From: Oceanospirillum sanctuarii
GTDB taxonomy: Bacteria > Pseudomonadota > Gammaproteobacteria > Pseudomonadales > Halomonadaceae
Direction of reading: 5' to 3'
Assembly (NCBI RefSeq): GCF_002150805.1
Contig: NZ_MTBA01000004.1
Coordinates: 1,100,095-1,164,094, forward strand
DNA length: 64,000 bases
Made by a program: the position numbers and the translations under genes. A model generated the notes under the pieces. The model was not told where the DNA came from. It saw only the letters and a program-made list of their open reading frames with translations, and searched no databases. Of this stretch, positions 28,212-37,026 are shown one piece after another. Positions within the stretch are counted from its first letter, which is position 1. Every line of letters starts with the position of its first letter.

Positions 28212-28616
28212 ATGCAGATCTATCGTGTTTACCAACATCCTCAACGGGGTTATGCCGCGATTACCTCAGGTTTTAACTGGACCGCTGCTCTTTTTTCTCT
28301 GATCTGGACACTGTCGAATAACCTTTGGGGACCAAGCTTTCTGCTTTTTCTCGGTTGGAGCGCTTCACTTGCGGGTATTTTTATCGCTGGTGCAATGAAT
28401 CTACCGATGGTCTCTATGGCTTTTGTCGGCCTTGCGGTACTGATGCCGCTTTGGGCCGGAATGAATGCGATGAACTGGCTGGATAAAGGTCTGCGCAAGC
28501 AAGGCTACAATCTGGTCAATAAAGTACGTGCACAAACCTCTCAGGGTGCGATTACAACCACCCAACGTAAACTGGATCCGACCGCAGCAAGGAAACGTCA
28601 CGCCGCCAGGAGGTAG
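28212..28616 (+). CDS. DUF2628-like membrane protein
   Basis: This 134-residue protein starts MQIYRVYQHPQRGYAAI and continues GFNWTAALFSLIWTLSNNLWG, the pattern of the DUF2628 family of small inner-membrane proteins. Two or three hydrophobic helices follow, then a basic C-terminal tail rich in Arg, Lys and Gln. I prefer the ATG at 28212, with CAGGGA just upstream, over an in-frame ATG at 28173 that has no proper spacing. Its last codons contain the ribosome site (AGGAGGT) of the next gene, so the two are probably co-transcribed. Function unknown. Confidence 0.7.
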   Translation: MQIYRVYQHPQRGYAAITSGFNWTAALFSLIWTLSNNLWGPSFLLFLGWSASLAGIFIAGAMNLPMVSMAFVGLAVLMPLWAGMNAMNWLDKGLRKQGYNLVNKVRAQTSQGAITTTQRKLDPTAARKRHAARR

Positions 28617-28618
28617 CT

Positions 28619-29704
28619 TTGATAAAATACGACCTCAGATACTTAATCAACATTCTGGTAACGATCCTTCTTTGCCTGACCAGCACCTACAGTAATGCGC
28701 AAGTCGGCTTAGTAGTACCTGATATCCCCACAAAGAAAACAAATAGTGCTGATAACTCAAAAGAAAAAGCATCTTCAATTGAACTGAAAGTTGTCAAAAA
28801 AGGGGTAGCCCAAAGCAGAAACCTCTTAGGGCGAACTGCGTCAACTATTGGCCTAGGTTTAGATTCACTTTTTGGCTCTCCGGACAAAGATCAACCCAAT
28901 GAAAGCGCTATCACACTGAGCTCAGGTTTCAAGTTTGATGAATCTGGCAGCGCAACCCAAATCAACGGAGTCAATTTTCAGGCAGACTTACCCGCAACCA
29001 GTAGTAAACTACAGTTATTGATCAGAGTGGATGATCAGAATGATCTGCAGGATCAAAAAGAGGACGACTCTAGTGACCCTGACAACGGGAAAACTGAAAC
29101 ACCTCCATCAGCATCTTTCGAATCAAGAGTACTTGAAGCCAATAAAGCAGGAATCTTTGTTCGCTACATCTATAAAGCCCCTGACTCTCCATGGCAGACA
29201 ACCTTCGACAACGGGTTGCAATTTGCAACCAGCTCTCTGGCCGTTGAGCCTGTAAGCTACCTGAGGGTCGGGCAAACAATTCAGGTGGGATCCTGGTATT
29301 TTCGTCCGGTTCCGGGTGTTTATTGGACAGAAAGCTCAGGCTTTGGTGCAGGTATTGCGTTACACACTTTTAAGCCTATCGATCAGGTAACCAGCCTTCA
29401 GCATACAACCAGTATTAATTACTTACTCGATAGTCGAAATACGCACTACCAGCACGGCTGGCAGCTGGTTAAAGTCTTCAGTCAGGATCTGCGAGCGACC
29501 TACAACATCACGTTCTACACGACAGATGAAGCTGAAAACCTGATCGACGAAGCTCAGATCAGCGCCACTTTACGTCGCAGAATTGATGGAGACTGGCTGT
29601 TTTTCAGTGTCACACCGGCAGATACCTTATCTGCTGAAGATGATTATGAAGGCAATATGAGTATCACCTTTCAGCTGGAAGCCAAGTTCGGCACTCAGTA
29701 CTGA
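28619..29704 (+). CDS. Secreted protein of unknown function
   Basis: This 361-residue protein starts at TTG; a strong AGGAGGT lies four bases upstream and there is no ATG until near the C-terminus. An N-terminal signal peptide (NILVTILLCLTSTYSNA) is followed by a Ser/Lys-rich region. The C-terminal half is rich in alternating beta-strand patterns and aromatic residues (TSINYLLDSRNTHYQHGWQL, LRATYNITFYTTDEAE) and ends in FGTQY. That suggests a periplasmic beta-sandwich or an outer-membrane-associated protein. An acidic low-complexity segment (DQKEDDSSDPDNGKTET) sits in the middle. Codons look more AT-rich than in neighbouring genes. I recognise no family. Confidence 0.7.
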   Translation: MIKYDLRYLINILVTILLCLTSTYSNAQVGLVVPDIPTKKTNSADNSKEKASSIELKVVKKGVAQSRNLLGRTASTIGLGLDSLFGSPDKDQPNESAITLSSGFKFDESGSATQINGVNFQADLPATSSKLQLLIRVDDQNDLQDQKEDDSSDPDNGKTETPPSASFESRVLEANKAGIFVRYIYKAPDSPWQTTFDNGLQFATSSLAVEPVSYLRVGQTIQVGSWYFRPVPGVYWTESSGFGAGIALHTFKPIDQVTSLQHTTSINYLLDSRNTHYQHGWQLVKVFSQDLRATYNITFYTTDEAENLIDEAQISATLRRRIDGDWLFFSVTPADTLSAEDDYEGNMSITFQLEAKFGTQY

Positions 29705-29718
29705 GTGCCGACACAGGT

Positions 29719-30912
29719 CTACTTCAGCACTGTATCCAGCCGCTTTAAAACACGCTCAAGCAGCTCTCGACGACAACCAAAATTCAGTCGGGCAAAGCCC
29801 GGCAGACCAAAATCAGCACCTTCTGACAGCGCCACCCCTGTCTCTTTTAACAACCATTGCGCGGGGTTTTCCTGACCTGTTGCCCTAAGATCCAACCAGG
29901 CAAGATAAGTCGCTTCCGGCTGATTCAGGGCCACCTGATCCTTACCTGCAGCCCACTGAACGATCATGTCCCGGTTAGCCTTCAGATAATGCAAAAGCTC
30001 TTCCCGCCACTCAGCCCCATCCCGATAAGCCGCCTCTGCCGCGACAAAGCCCAACAGATTGACGCCGGGCATCATGCCTTCAATTGAACGCTTAAAATGG
30101 CTGCGCAATTTGGCATCAGGAATCACCGCTGCCGAGCAGGCAAGGCCCGCAATATTAAAGGTCTTGCTGGGCGCTAACAGCGTCACCGTACGGGCTGCGA
30201 TCTCGTCACTCAGACTGGCCAACGGAATATGGCGATACGTCTTATCCAGCACCAGATCACAGTGAATCTCATCAGAGCAGATCACCAGATCCTGCTCGAT
30301 GCAGAAATCAGCCAGCGCTTTCAGCTCCTGCTCAGAGAAAACCCGTCCGGTGGGATTTTGCGGATTGCAGAGCATAAAAAGGCGGGTATTGTCTTTAACC
30401 TCTGCACGCATCGCCTCCAGATCCAGCGACCAGCGCTCACCTTCCTTCATAGGGATCGCCTGCAGCTGCTTGTGATTACGGACAGCAACTTTAAGAAACG
30501 GCGGATAAACCGGAGTGTGGGTCATAATAGCGGAGCCCGCTTCGCCAAAAGCCCGCCCCACCGCGTGCAAACCACTAACCAGCCCCGGTAACCAGACGAT
30601 CCACTTGGGATCAATTTGCCAGTTGTGATGTTCTGCGTACCAATGACAGAAAGCCTCCGTCATGCTCTCCGGAATCTTGCCATAACCAAAGACACCATGG
30701 GCGACCCGGTGTTGCAGTGCATCCAGCACCTCAGGCGGAGAAACAAAGTCCATGTCCGCCACCCACATCGGCAGAATCTCCCGCCCCTGACGCTCCCCTT
30801 CCAGCTGATAATGCCGCCACTTGGCACTGTCGGTATGACTACGATCCACCGGCTGATCAAAGTTATATCGGGAGGAAACAGTGGTGTCAGTTTGAGGGTT
30901 ATTAGCAGTCAC
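29719..30912 (-). CDS. patB: MalY/PatB-family cystathionine beta-lyase
   Basis: This is a PLP-dependent C-S lyase of the MalY/PatB type that splits cystathionine or other cysteine conjugates to thiol, pyruvate and ammonia. The 397-residue protein has family motifs PMWVADMDF, GVFGYG, CNPQNPTGR, SDEIHCDLV and the cofactor lysine in APSKTFNIAG. The C-terminal FARLNFGC carries the carboxylate-binding Arg. The start is GTG with GGAG six bases upstream. The sulfur-related metR is 13 kb away, not linked. It abuts the secreted unknown gene tail to tail with 14 bp between. Confidence 0.92.
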   Translation of the reverse strand: MTANNPQTDTTVSSRYNFDQPVDRSHTDSAKWRHYQLEGERQGREILPMWVADMDFVSPPEVLDALQHRVAHGVFGYGKIPESMTEAFCHWYAEHHNWQIDPKWIVWLPGLVSGLHAVGRAFGEAGSAIMTHTPVYPPFLKVAVRNHKQLQAIPMKEGERWSLDLEAMRAEVKDNTRLFMLCNPQNPTGRVFSEQELKALADFCIEQDLVICSDEIHCDLVLDKTYRHIPLASLSDEIAARTVTLLAPSKTFNIAGLACSAAVIPDAKLRSHFKRSIEGMMPGVNLLGFVAAEAAYRDGAEWREELLHYLKANRDMIVQWAAGKDQVALNQPEATYLAWLDLRATGQENPAQWLLKETGVALSEGADFGLPGFARLNFGCRRELLERVLKRLDTVLK

Positions 30913-31184
30913 GATAGCTCCGGTTCTGAATCAGAAGGAAAAAGAAGAATCGAGCGTGAGCCCGTTCAGGCTGGATGTAATAGCCTAGTTTTCCGGTCAA
31001 CAATTGCTATACTCACGGCTCTTTCCTGTGGCAATTCGCTTAGGGCGCGTCTTAAAGCCTGTTATTGGAAACCTGCCCACAGGAGTCTCAGGCTACCTTT
31101 GAAAGCCCACTCAGGCAAAGCCTGTTCAACAAAAAAGCCACAGAGCAAAACATAATTTCTGATACTCACCAGCAAGAGCAAACC

Positions 31185-31622
31185 ATGACCACATCAGCAT
31201 CACCTTACATCGCCAAACATTACGCCCTTTTCACCTGGTTTAATCTGGCTCAGGGTGATGAAGCTCTGCTGGTAAGAATCCTGTCGGATACGGCGGGACT
31301 AAAAGGCTGGCTCAGCCGACCGCTGCACGACCAGCTGAGCAAAGCGCTGCTGGCGGATGTTGCAGAAGCCGGTGTGCTGGACAGTTTTGACCGGGCAGCG
31401 GTTTATCTGCTCAGTCAGATGCCCCAGTTTAACGGCCCGGAAAATGAAGCGGACTGGCAACAATGGCTGGCTCAGTGGCAGATGATCCATAAGGATAAAA
31501 CTCCTGCAGAACAACTGGATGCCCTGCCGGAGCGTTTTGATCACCCTCAGGCTGAAGCCGCAATGAAGGCACTGCTGGACAACCAAAAAGAGAAGGTTAT
31601 CCCCCTGACGCTAAAGGACTGA
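31185..31622 (+). CDS. Hypothetical protein, 145 residues
   Basis: A soluble, mostly helical acidic protein starting MTTSASPYIAKHYALFTWF, with several Trp and Leu-rich helices and no signal or membrane segment. The start at 31185 is preceded by a weak AAGAGCAA; the frame is open further upstream without better starts. A TATACT -10-like element is present at 31008-31013. Its stop TGA directly abuts the stop of the convergent NrtS-MCP gene (the two stops form TGATCA). I do not recognise the family. Confidence 0.6.
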   Translation: MTTSASPYIAKHYALFTWFNLAQGDEALLVRILSDTAGLKGWLSRPLHDQLSKALLADVAEAGVLDSFDRAAVYLLSQMPQFNGPENEADWQQWLAQWQMIHKDKTPAEQLDALPERFDHPQAEAAMKALLDNQKEKVIPLTLKD

Positions 31623-32720
31623 TCAGGCAGCTTTCAGCTGCAGCAAACCTTTATTTAGCCCTTCGATCATTCCGCCACTCAACTGAATATTGGTGGCGGA
31701 GCCTGCTACCGCAGCTTCGGCATCAGAAGCCATTTGCTCGACCTGCTCAACCACAGAGCGGGTCTGATCAAGTTGCTGCTCGGCTCGCTGAGTCACAGAA
31801 TACATGGCTGCTTTAATCTGGCCGATGGAAGCATTCACCAGAGCGATACGTTCGTCATCTCTTTGCGCCAACAGCGCTTCCATAGAATCGGAAAAGTGCT
31901 GCACTTTGGATGACAGTGTCTGGCTCTCCTGACTCAGCTGAGCCATCAGGCTATTGATATCTCCGGCATACTCCCCTGACTTGTTCGCCAGGGACTTCAC
32001 CTCATCAGCAACAACCGCAAAGCCACGACCCGCTTCGCCAGCCCTTGCGGCTTCAATCGAAGCGTTTAGCGCCAGCAGGTTGGTCTGATCGGCAATACCG
32101 GTAATGGTTGAAGCAATATTCTCTACCTTATCGAACTGCTCTTTGAACTGTTGAGTGTCGGCCAGCAGTTCTTTTGCCCACTGGGCTGCCTGCTCAAACT
32201 CACGGGTAAAGGACTGGTTCTGCTGATCCAGCTCCGTCAGCTGGCAGTCCAGATGCTCCACCTGCTGATCAGCGGTCATCACATCACCCAGAACCTCACT
32301 GGCACTGTCAGAAACCGAACGCACCTGATTCAGAGTCTGCTCCGCAAACTCAACCCGCGCTCTCGAACGCTGGTTCACGTTTTTAGCGTTATCAGAAACC
32401 TGATTCGTCGTGGACAGGATCCCCTTCAGCGTATGCTCGATACTCTGCATCTTCTCCTGACGATGTGCTTTAGCAAGCTTCTGCTGTTCAACAAAGCGGC
32501 CATAAGCCTGCTTTAATCCGGCATAAGCGCTGAACAGGGACACCATAAAGGGCACCAGATAAGTCAGCCCCAGCTGCCACCAGTGGACGGGAGCCCCGGC
32601 GAAAACGGCATTCTGATTAATCAGGTTTAATAGCGTGCCGACAATCAGGGAGACCTTTATCGCTTTAACGACAGCAGCGGGTTCAAAAAGATTCGGTTGG
32701 TGATCATACAAATCGGGCAT
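31623..32720 (-). CDS. NrtS-like transporter domain fused to chemoreceptor signalling domain
   Basis: This 365-residue receptor has no periplasmic binding domain. Residues about 12-75 form two membrane helices whose sequence ([17 protein letters not shown], then [20 protein letters not shown]) follows the NrtS nitrate/nitrite transporter family, small two-helix proteins that transport nitrate and nitrite. A short coiled segment leads straight into an MCP signalling hairpin without an evident HAMP domain. The tip is [20 protein letters not shown] and the C-terminal helix ends at LLQLKAA. AAGGA lies nine bases before the ATG. The NrtS part probably senses or binds nitrate/nitrite and signals to CheA. 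That is inference; it could instead be a degenerate membrane anchor. Confidence 0.75.
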   Translation of the reverse strand: MPDLYDHQPNLFEPAAVVKAIKVSLIVGTLLNLINQNAVFAGAPVHWWQLGLTYLVPFMVSLFSAYAGLKQAYGRFVEQQKLAKAHRQEKMQSIEHTLKGILSTTNQVSDNAKNVNQRSRARVEFAEQTLNQVRSVSDSASEVLGDVMTADQQVEHLDCQLTELDQQNQSFTREFEQAAQWAKELLADTQQFKEQFDKVENIASTITGIADQTNLLALNASIEAARAGEAGRGFAVVADEVKSLANKSGEYAGDINSLMAQLSQESQTLSSKVQHFSDSMEALLAQRDDERIALVNASIGQIKAAMYSVTQRAEQQLDQTRSVVEQVEQMASDAEAAVAGSATNIQLSGGMIEGLNKGLLQLKAA

Positions 32721-32864
32721 AACGGAGCATCCTTTTCATGGCGTTTGCTTTCACAGCAGAGTTAACCAGAAGATTTAAGGAAGTTACGCAGCCAGGAGGA
32801 TTAAAGATGCAGAAGAGATGCAAAAAAATCAGAACACGGAAAACAGTGCACAAAAACGAGACCT

Positions 32865-32895
32865 AAAAAAACCGTGGGCAAAGCCACGGTTTTTT
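32865..32895. terminator. Terminator after trmH
   Basis: AAAAAAACCGTGG-N6-CCACGGTTTTTT, about 23 bp beyond the trmH stop on the minus strand. It separates trmH from the NrtS-MCP gene, which therefore has its own promoter in the next 140 bp. Confidence 0.85.
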
Positions 32896-32917
32896 AAAAC
32901 ACACACCGATGATCAGA

Positions 32918-33673
32918 TTATTCTGCGGTCTGATCCAGGCCATCTGAAGCAAGAGCCGCCTTAACCGCTTCACGTTTTTCACGGGCTTCATCACGGATCA
33001 CTTTCACCGACTGATACCACTCGGACGGGTTTTCGATATCCCCCTCTTCCGTCAGTAGCGGATAGTCCAGATTACGCTCTTTGCAGAACTGAGCGATCTT
33101 AGGCTGCGCCCATTCAAACAGAGTCGTTTCATACTCTTCCGGATCCATACGGGATTCATCATAAAGACCCGCTTCAGCACGCTGACGCTGGGCTTCCGCC
33201 AGAATAATCGCCGCAGCGACCGACACATTGTAGGACTCCACCATGCCCATCATAGGGATCATGATGTGTTCGTCCGCAAGCTCAGCGGCAGTATCACTGA
33301 CACCGAATTTCTCCGCCCCCATCAGGATGGCGCAGGGCTGGGTGTAATCCAGCTGGCGGTAATCCACCACGCGATCAGTAAAGGTTGCCGCGTAAACCTT
33401 GAAACCTTCCGCCTGCAGTTTTTTGATCGGCTTATCCACACCCTCATAGAGATGCACCTTCACCCAGCTGTGGCTGCCTTTAGCGGTTCCATGGTAAGTG
33501 CCGTAGCCATCATCAGGGTCTGCCGAGTGAACATGAGGAATGCCCACAGCATCACAGGTACGCACAATCGCCGACAGATTGCGGGATTTATGCACGTTAT
33601 CGGTGATCACTGTCAGATCCGGCTGGCGGCGGTTCAGTACCGCTTTAATCTTGGCAAAGCGCTCGGGACTCAC
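32918..33673 (-). CDS. trmH: tRNA (guanosine-18-2'-O)-methyltransferase TrmH
   Basis: TrmH methylates the ribose of G18 in the tRNA D-loop using S-adenosylmethionine. The 251-residue SPOUT-family protein has motif 1 with the catalytic Arg in NLSAIVRTCDAVG, motif 2 ILMGAEKFGVSD and motif 3 IPMMGMVESYNVSVA, which form the knot. The C-terminal extension is acidic and Lys-rich. The start is GTG, with AGGAAT seven to eight bases upstream. Monocistronic by appearance. Confidence 0.93.
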   Translation of the reverse strand: MSPERFAKIKAVLNRRQPDLTVITDNVHKSRNLSAIVRTCDAVGIPHVHSADPDDGYGTYHGTAKGSHSWVKVHLYEGVDKPIKKLQAEGFKVYAATFTDRVVDYRQLDYTQPCAILMGAEKFGVSDTAAELADEHIMIPMMGMVESYNVSVAAAIILAEAQRQRAEAGLYDESRMDPEEYETTLFEWAQPKIAQFCKERNLDYPLLTEEGDIENPSEWYQSVKVIRDEAREKREAVKAALASDGLDQTAE

Positions 33674-33765
33674 TCAGTATTCCTCGGTCAGGTGGCTGTG
33701 GGTATTTTATAACGGGGCTTCAATTTGCAGCCCTTAATGATCATGGGAAGCAAAAGCAGCGGACA

Positions 33766-34203
33766 TTATGCAGATTGCACGCTGCTCGTCCATTCCACAC
33801 CCACCAGCATTGCAAAAAACGCAAAAGCGACCTGTACCGCCAGTAGTATCTGAATCTGACGGTTGCGCTTTTTGGCACCTCCCCAGTTCACACTTCGGGC
33901 AGCCTGGCGCAGGTCGACCATGCGCAACCAGAATAATGGAACCTGTAGCAGCCAGAGCCCCGCCACCAACAGCCAGTAAACCGCCATCGACTGAACACTG
34001 AAATCCATCAGAAAAGGCGCAGCCACCAGAATCAGCAGTCCCGGCAGAGACAGTGCCTGCTGGACATTTAACGCCGAAATACGTTGGTTGTATCCCGCTT
34101 CAGGATAACGAGCAGCAGGAGCCAGTAGCTCAGAAGAAAACGCGTAGATAGCCGGCAATAACACCAGCGCCAACGCCAGCACAAGCAGCGAGGTATTTAA
34201 CAT
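33766..34203 (-). CDS. Hypothetical inner-membrane protein
   Basis: A 145-residue protein with four predicted helices: LLVLALALVLLPAIYAF, SLPGLLILVAAPFLM, AVYWLLVAGLWLLQVPLFWL and IQILLAVQVAFAFFAMLVGV. A basic loop (GGAKKRNRQ) precedes the last helix. I chose ATG at 34203; a TTG three codons earlier is possible, and neither has a strong ribosome site. No family recognised. It stands between trmH and pbpC on the same strand with sizeable gaps. Confidence 0.6.
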   Translation of the reverse strand: MLNTSLLVLALALVLLPAIYAFSSELLAPAARYPEAGYNQRISALNVQQALSLPGLLILVAAPFLMDFSVQSMAVYWLLVAGLWLLQVPLFWLRMVDLRQAARSVNWGGAKKRNRQIQILLAVQVAFAFFAMLVGVEWTSSVQSA

Positions 34204-34389
34204 CAGTTCCAAGGGAGATCCTTACGATAGGGTGACACATCATTCAGAGATGATTCGCCTGCCAGGTCAGAGAATGATGCTCGACTCAGCAGGATTTGGA
34301 TTATAAATCAGAGTGTTAACCAAATGGGGTTATTTTTTGAGAGTTCAATCTCAGTTCATGGTTAACATCTTTTCGGTCCGTTATCAGAC

Positions 34390-37026
34390 TTAACGTCTTG
34401 ATGGCGCTTCCAACTGAACGTTCACTCGCTCCAGACGTCCCTGCTGATCCAGCACCACCAGCTCATAGGCACCGGGCTGCTCAAAATTCAGCATGACAGG
34501 AGCTCCGGGTTCTGTCCGTCCCTGATGGCGGCCATTCAGAAACCAGTCCCGCTCACCCTGACCACCAACGGAAAAGACCTCCAGTTGCAGACTTTGGTTT
34601 TCTTCCGGGGCATCATCCGGCTGCAGCAGGCGTTCGCCACTTTTCAGCCCGACAATATGCAAGGGTGCCGACATCAGAGCATCCGGCGCACAGCCTTTAG
34701 CTAACGAAGGCAATTGCTCACTTAAGCGCCAGCGCCGCGGAATCCAGGGCTCGGTCGGTTGCGGCCAAAGCGCCAGCTTTTGCATTGTCACCTGACCGCT
34801 TTGGGGTAAACACCCACTGCTGAGTCGCTCACCCTGTGCGTTAACCCGAATCGTCATCGGATTAGGCTGCAGACCATCTGTGACCGCATCCCGCAAGGTT
34901 GGCGGCACCTGCTTACGAATCACCCAGGCCTGATGAGCCACATGGCAATGCTCAGGGGAGGTCTCTTCCGCTAATTGCCCCAACGGCCAACAGATATTCT
35001 GCAGGCTGACGCGATCCGGCATATCGGGCCAACGTGGGTAGGGGTCGAGAAAATCCTGAATCCGGAACAGAATCGGCAGTGCTGTAATCGCACCGAAATA
35101 CCCCGGCGAAGGCGTACCATCCGGTCGCCCTACCCAAACACCTATGGTCAGTTTCGGGGTAACGCCAATCGCCCAGGCATCCCGGAAACCATAGCTGGTG
35201 CCGGTTTTCCAGGCGATGCCGGGCGCCTGATCCCGAATCGCGGGATTCCGGGTCTGATCCGGACGGGCATTACGCAGCAAACGGGCAACCACCCAACTGG
35301 TTTCTTCAGACATCAGCCAGCGGCTATCGGTTTCACTTTCAGAATGGCTGGTAGCGCCACTGACATCGGCTTCATCTCCGGTGCGCCTTAAAACCTTAAG
35401 CGGCTGAACCTGCCCCTTATTGGCCAGTCCGCCATAAAGCTTCACCAGATCCCAGAGGTTAAAGCCACCACCACCCAGCGCCATGGCAAGGTTAGGCCGA
35501 CTACCACCGGGCATACGGTAAGGGGTACGGACATTGGTTAAAGCTGCAGCAAAGCGCTCCGGAGTCACAGCCTCCAGCACCTGTACCACGGGCAGATTCA
35601 GCGACTGCCTGAGCGCCGTGTGAGTATCCACCGCTCCCGAAAACGCCCGGGCGAAGTTTTCCGGTTGGTACTCTTTCTGATAACGCGGCGTATCCCGCAG
35701 CAGACTGGCAGAATGGATCAGTCCTTCCTCCAAGGCTAACCCGTAGATAAAGGGCTTAAGGGTCGAACCCGGCGAGCGAATCGCCTGCACCATATCCACA
35801 TGACCAAAGCGCTGCTGATTGAGAAAATCTGCCGACCCGACATAAGCGATCACCTCTCCGGAGGCGTTATCTGCCACCAGAATGGCTGCCGACTGGCCGT
35901 TGGGATACACCTGTATCTCTTCCTGCAGCAGGGTTTGCAGCTCCGCCTGAATATCCGCATCCAGCGTGGTTTGAATCACCGCCCGATCGGGATATTTCTG
36001 ATGCAGCTCCCGGGACAACAAGGGGGCTAACAAAGGCATATCCGGTTGCCAGGCGACCACGGCTTCCAGTTTGGCTTGTTCAAAGGCCTTTTGATCAATC
36101 ACACCGAAATCGTACAGGCGTTGCAGCACCTTATCCCGCGCTGCCCGGGCCCGTTGCGGATAACGGTCCGGTCGTAAACGGGAAGGTGCCTGCGGCAACA
36201 CGGCAAGCAAGGCACTTTGTGCCAGTGAAAGCTCAGATGCAGAGCGATCCAGATAGAGACGGCTTGCAGCTTCCACTCCCTCAATCACGCCCCCCATGGG
36301 CACATAATTGAGATAAAGGGTCAGAATCTCCTCTTTGCTCAGATGCCACTCCAGCTGTATCGCCCGAAGAATCTGATGCAGCTTACCGGAGAGATTACGC
36401 TGATGGGGATCAAGACGACGGGCCACCTGCATGGTGATAGTCGAACCACCGGACACAATGCAGCCGCAGCGCCAGTTCTGCCAGGCAGCTCGGGCAATCG
36501 CAAAGGGGTTAAATCCGGGATGCTGATAAAACCAGCGATCTTCGTAATTGAGCACCGCCTTAAGATAATCCGCTGAGACCTCATTGAGCCCAACCTGATA
36601 TCGCCAGAGGCCTTCATGGTCAGCAAAAATTCGCAGAGGACGTTTGTAGCGATCCACCACCGTCTGAGCAAAACCTAATCGATTCGATCCGGCTTTTTCC
36701 TCGATCCCAGAACCACGCTGATCAACCATCCGACCTGTATTTCCGGGCAGAACTGCCTCAAGGGGATAAACCCGATCCAGCACCGCAAAACAGAGTGCAA
36801 ACAACAGACAAAAGAAAAGCAGCAGGCCAAGTAGGCCTGCTGTCAGAGGGTACTTACGTCGGAATTGGTCAAGCTTCTTGTTCAAAGCAGCTCTGCCCTT
36901 ACTCAAAGCCGTTCTACTTTTACTCAAAGCCGTTCTACTGTTGAGCTTCTGTATCCGGCTGAGAAACAACCAGCAGTCCCGGAGAATCACTGATGGCGCG
37001 AACTTCCGGATCGTACATATCTTCAA
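34390..37026 (-). CDS. pbpC: Penicillin-binding protein 1C
   Basis: PBP1C is a bifunctional peptidoglycan synthase. After a cytoplasmic tail and one membrane helix (LTAGLLGLLLFFCLLFALCF) comes the glycosyltransferase domain, with NYEDRWFYQHPGFNP supplying the catalytic Glu and GGSTITMQVARRL. The transpeptidase domain follows, with active serine in SPGSTLKPFIYG and KTGTSYGFRDAW. The family's C-terminal extension ends near PSRR. The first ATG is at 37026, inside the upstream alpha-2-macroglobulin gene (92-bp overlap). TTG codons at 36927, 36906 and 36885 within a 21-bp repeat are alternative starts closer to the coupled stop, and I cannot decide between them. The pairing with alpha-2-macroglobulin matches E. 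coli yfhM-pbpC. Confidence 0.93.
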   Translation of the reverse strand: MKICTIRKFAPSVILRDCWLFLSRIQKLNSRTALSKSRTALSKGRAALNKKLDQFRRKYPLTAGLLGLLLFFCLLFALCFAVLDRVYPLEAVLPGNTGRMVDQRGSGIEEKAGSNRLGFAQTVVDRYKRPLRIFADHEGLWRYQVGLNEVSADYLKAVLNYEDRWFYQHPGFNPFAIARAAWQNWRCGCIVSGGSTITMQVARRLDPHQRNLSGKLHQILRAIQLEWHLSKEEILTLYLNYVPMGGVIEGVEAASRLYLDRSASELSLAQSALLAVLPQAPSRLRPDRYPQRARAARDKVLQRLYDFGVIDQKAFEQAKLEAVVAWQPDMPLLAPLLSRELHQKYPDRAVIQTTLDADIQAELQTLLQEEIQVYPNGQSAAILVADNASGEVIAYVGSADFLNQQRFGHVDMVQAIRSPGSTLKPFIYGLALEEGLIHSASLLRDTPRYQKEYQPENFARAFSGAVDTHTALRQSLNLPVVQVLEAVTPERFAAALTNVRTPYRMPGGSRPNLAMALGGGGFNLWDLVKLYGGLANKGQVQPLKVLRRTGDEADVSGATSHSESETDSRWLMSEETSWVVARLLRNARPDQTRNPAIRDQAPGIAWKTGTSYGFRDAWAIGVTPKLTIGVWVGRPDGTPSPGYFGAITALPILFRIQDFLDPYPRWPDMPDRVSLQNICWPLGQLAEETSPEHCHVAHQAWVIRKQVPPTLRDAVTDGLQPNPMTIRVNAQGERLSSGCLPQSGQVTMQKLALWPQPTEPWIPRRWRLSEQLPSLAKGCAPDALMSAPLHIVGLKSGERLLQPDDAPEENQSLQLEVFSVGGQGERDWFLNGRHQGRTEPGAPVMLNFEQPGAYELVVLDQQGRLERVNVQLEAPSRR
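36878..36939 (-). repeat. 21-bp tandem repeat at the pbpC/alpha-2-macroglobulin junction
   Basis: Two identical 20-base copies at 36899-36918 and 36920-36939 and a degenerate third copy at about 36878-36897 repeat with a 21-bp period. In the pbpC frame they encode a seven-residue basic repeat of the form S-R-T-A-L-S-K. The stop codon of the upstream alpha-2-macroglobulin gene lies inside the copy at 36920-36939. A 21-bp unit keeps frame if copy number changes. Confidence 0.8.
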
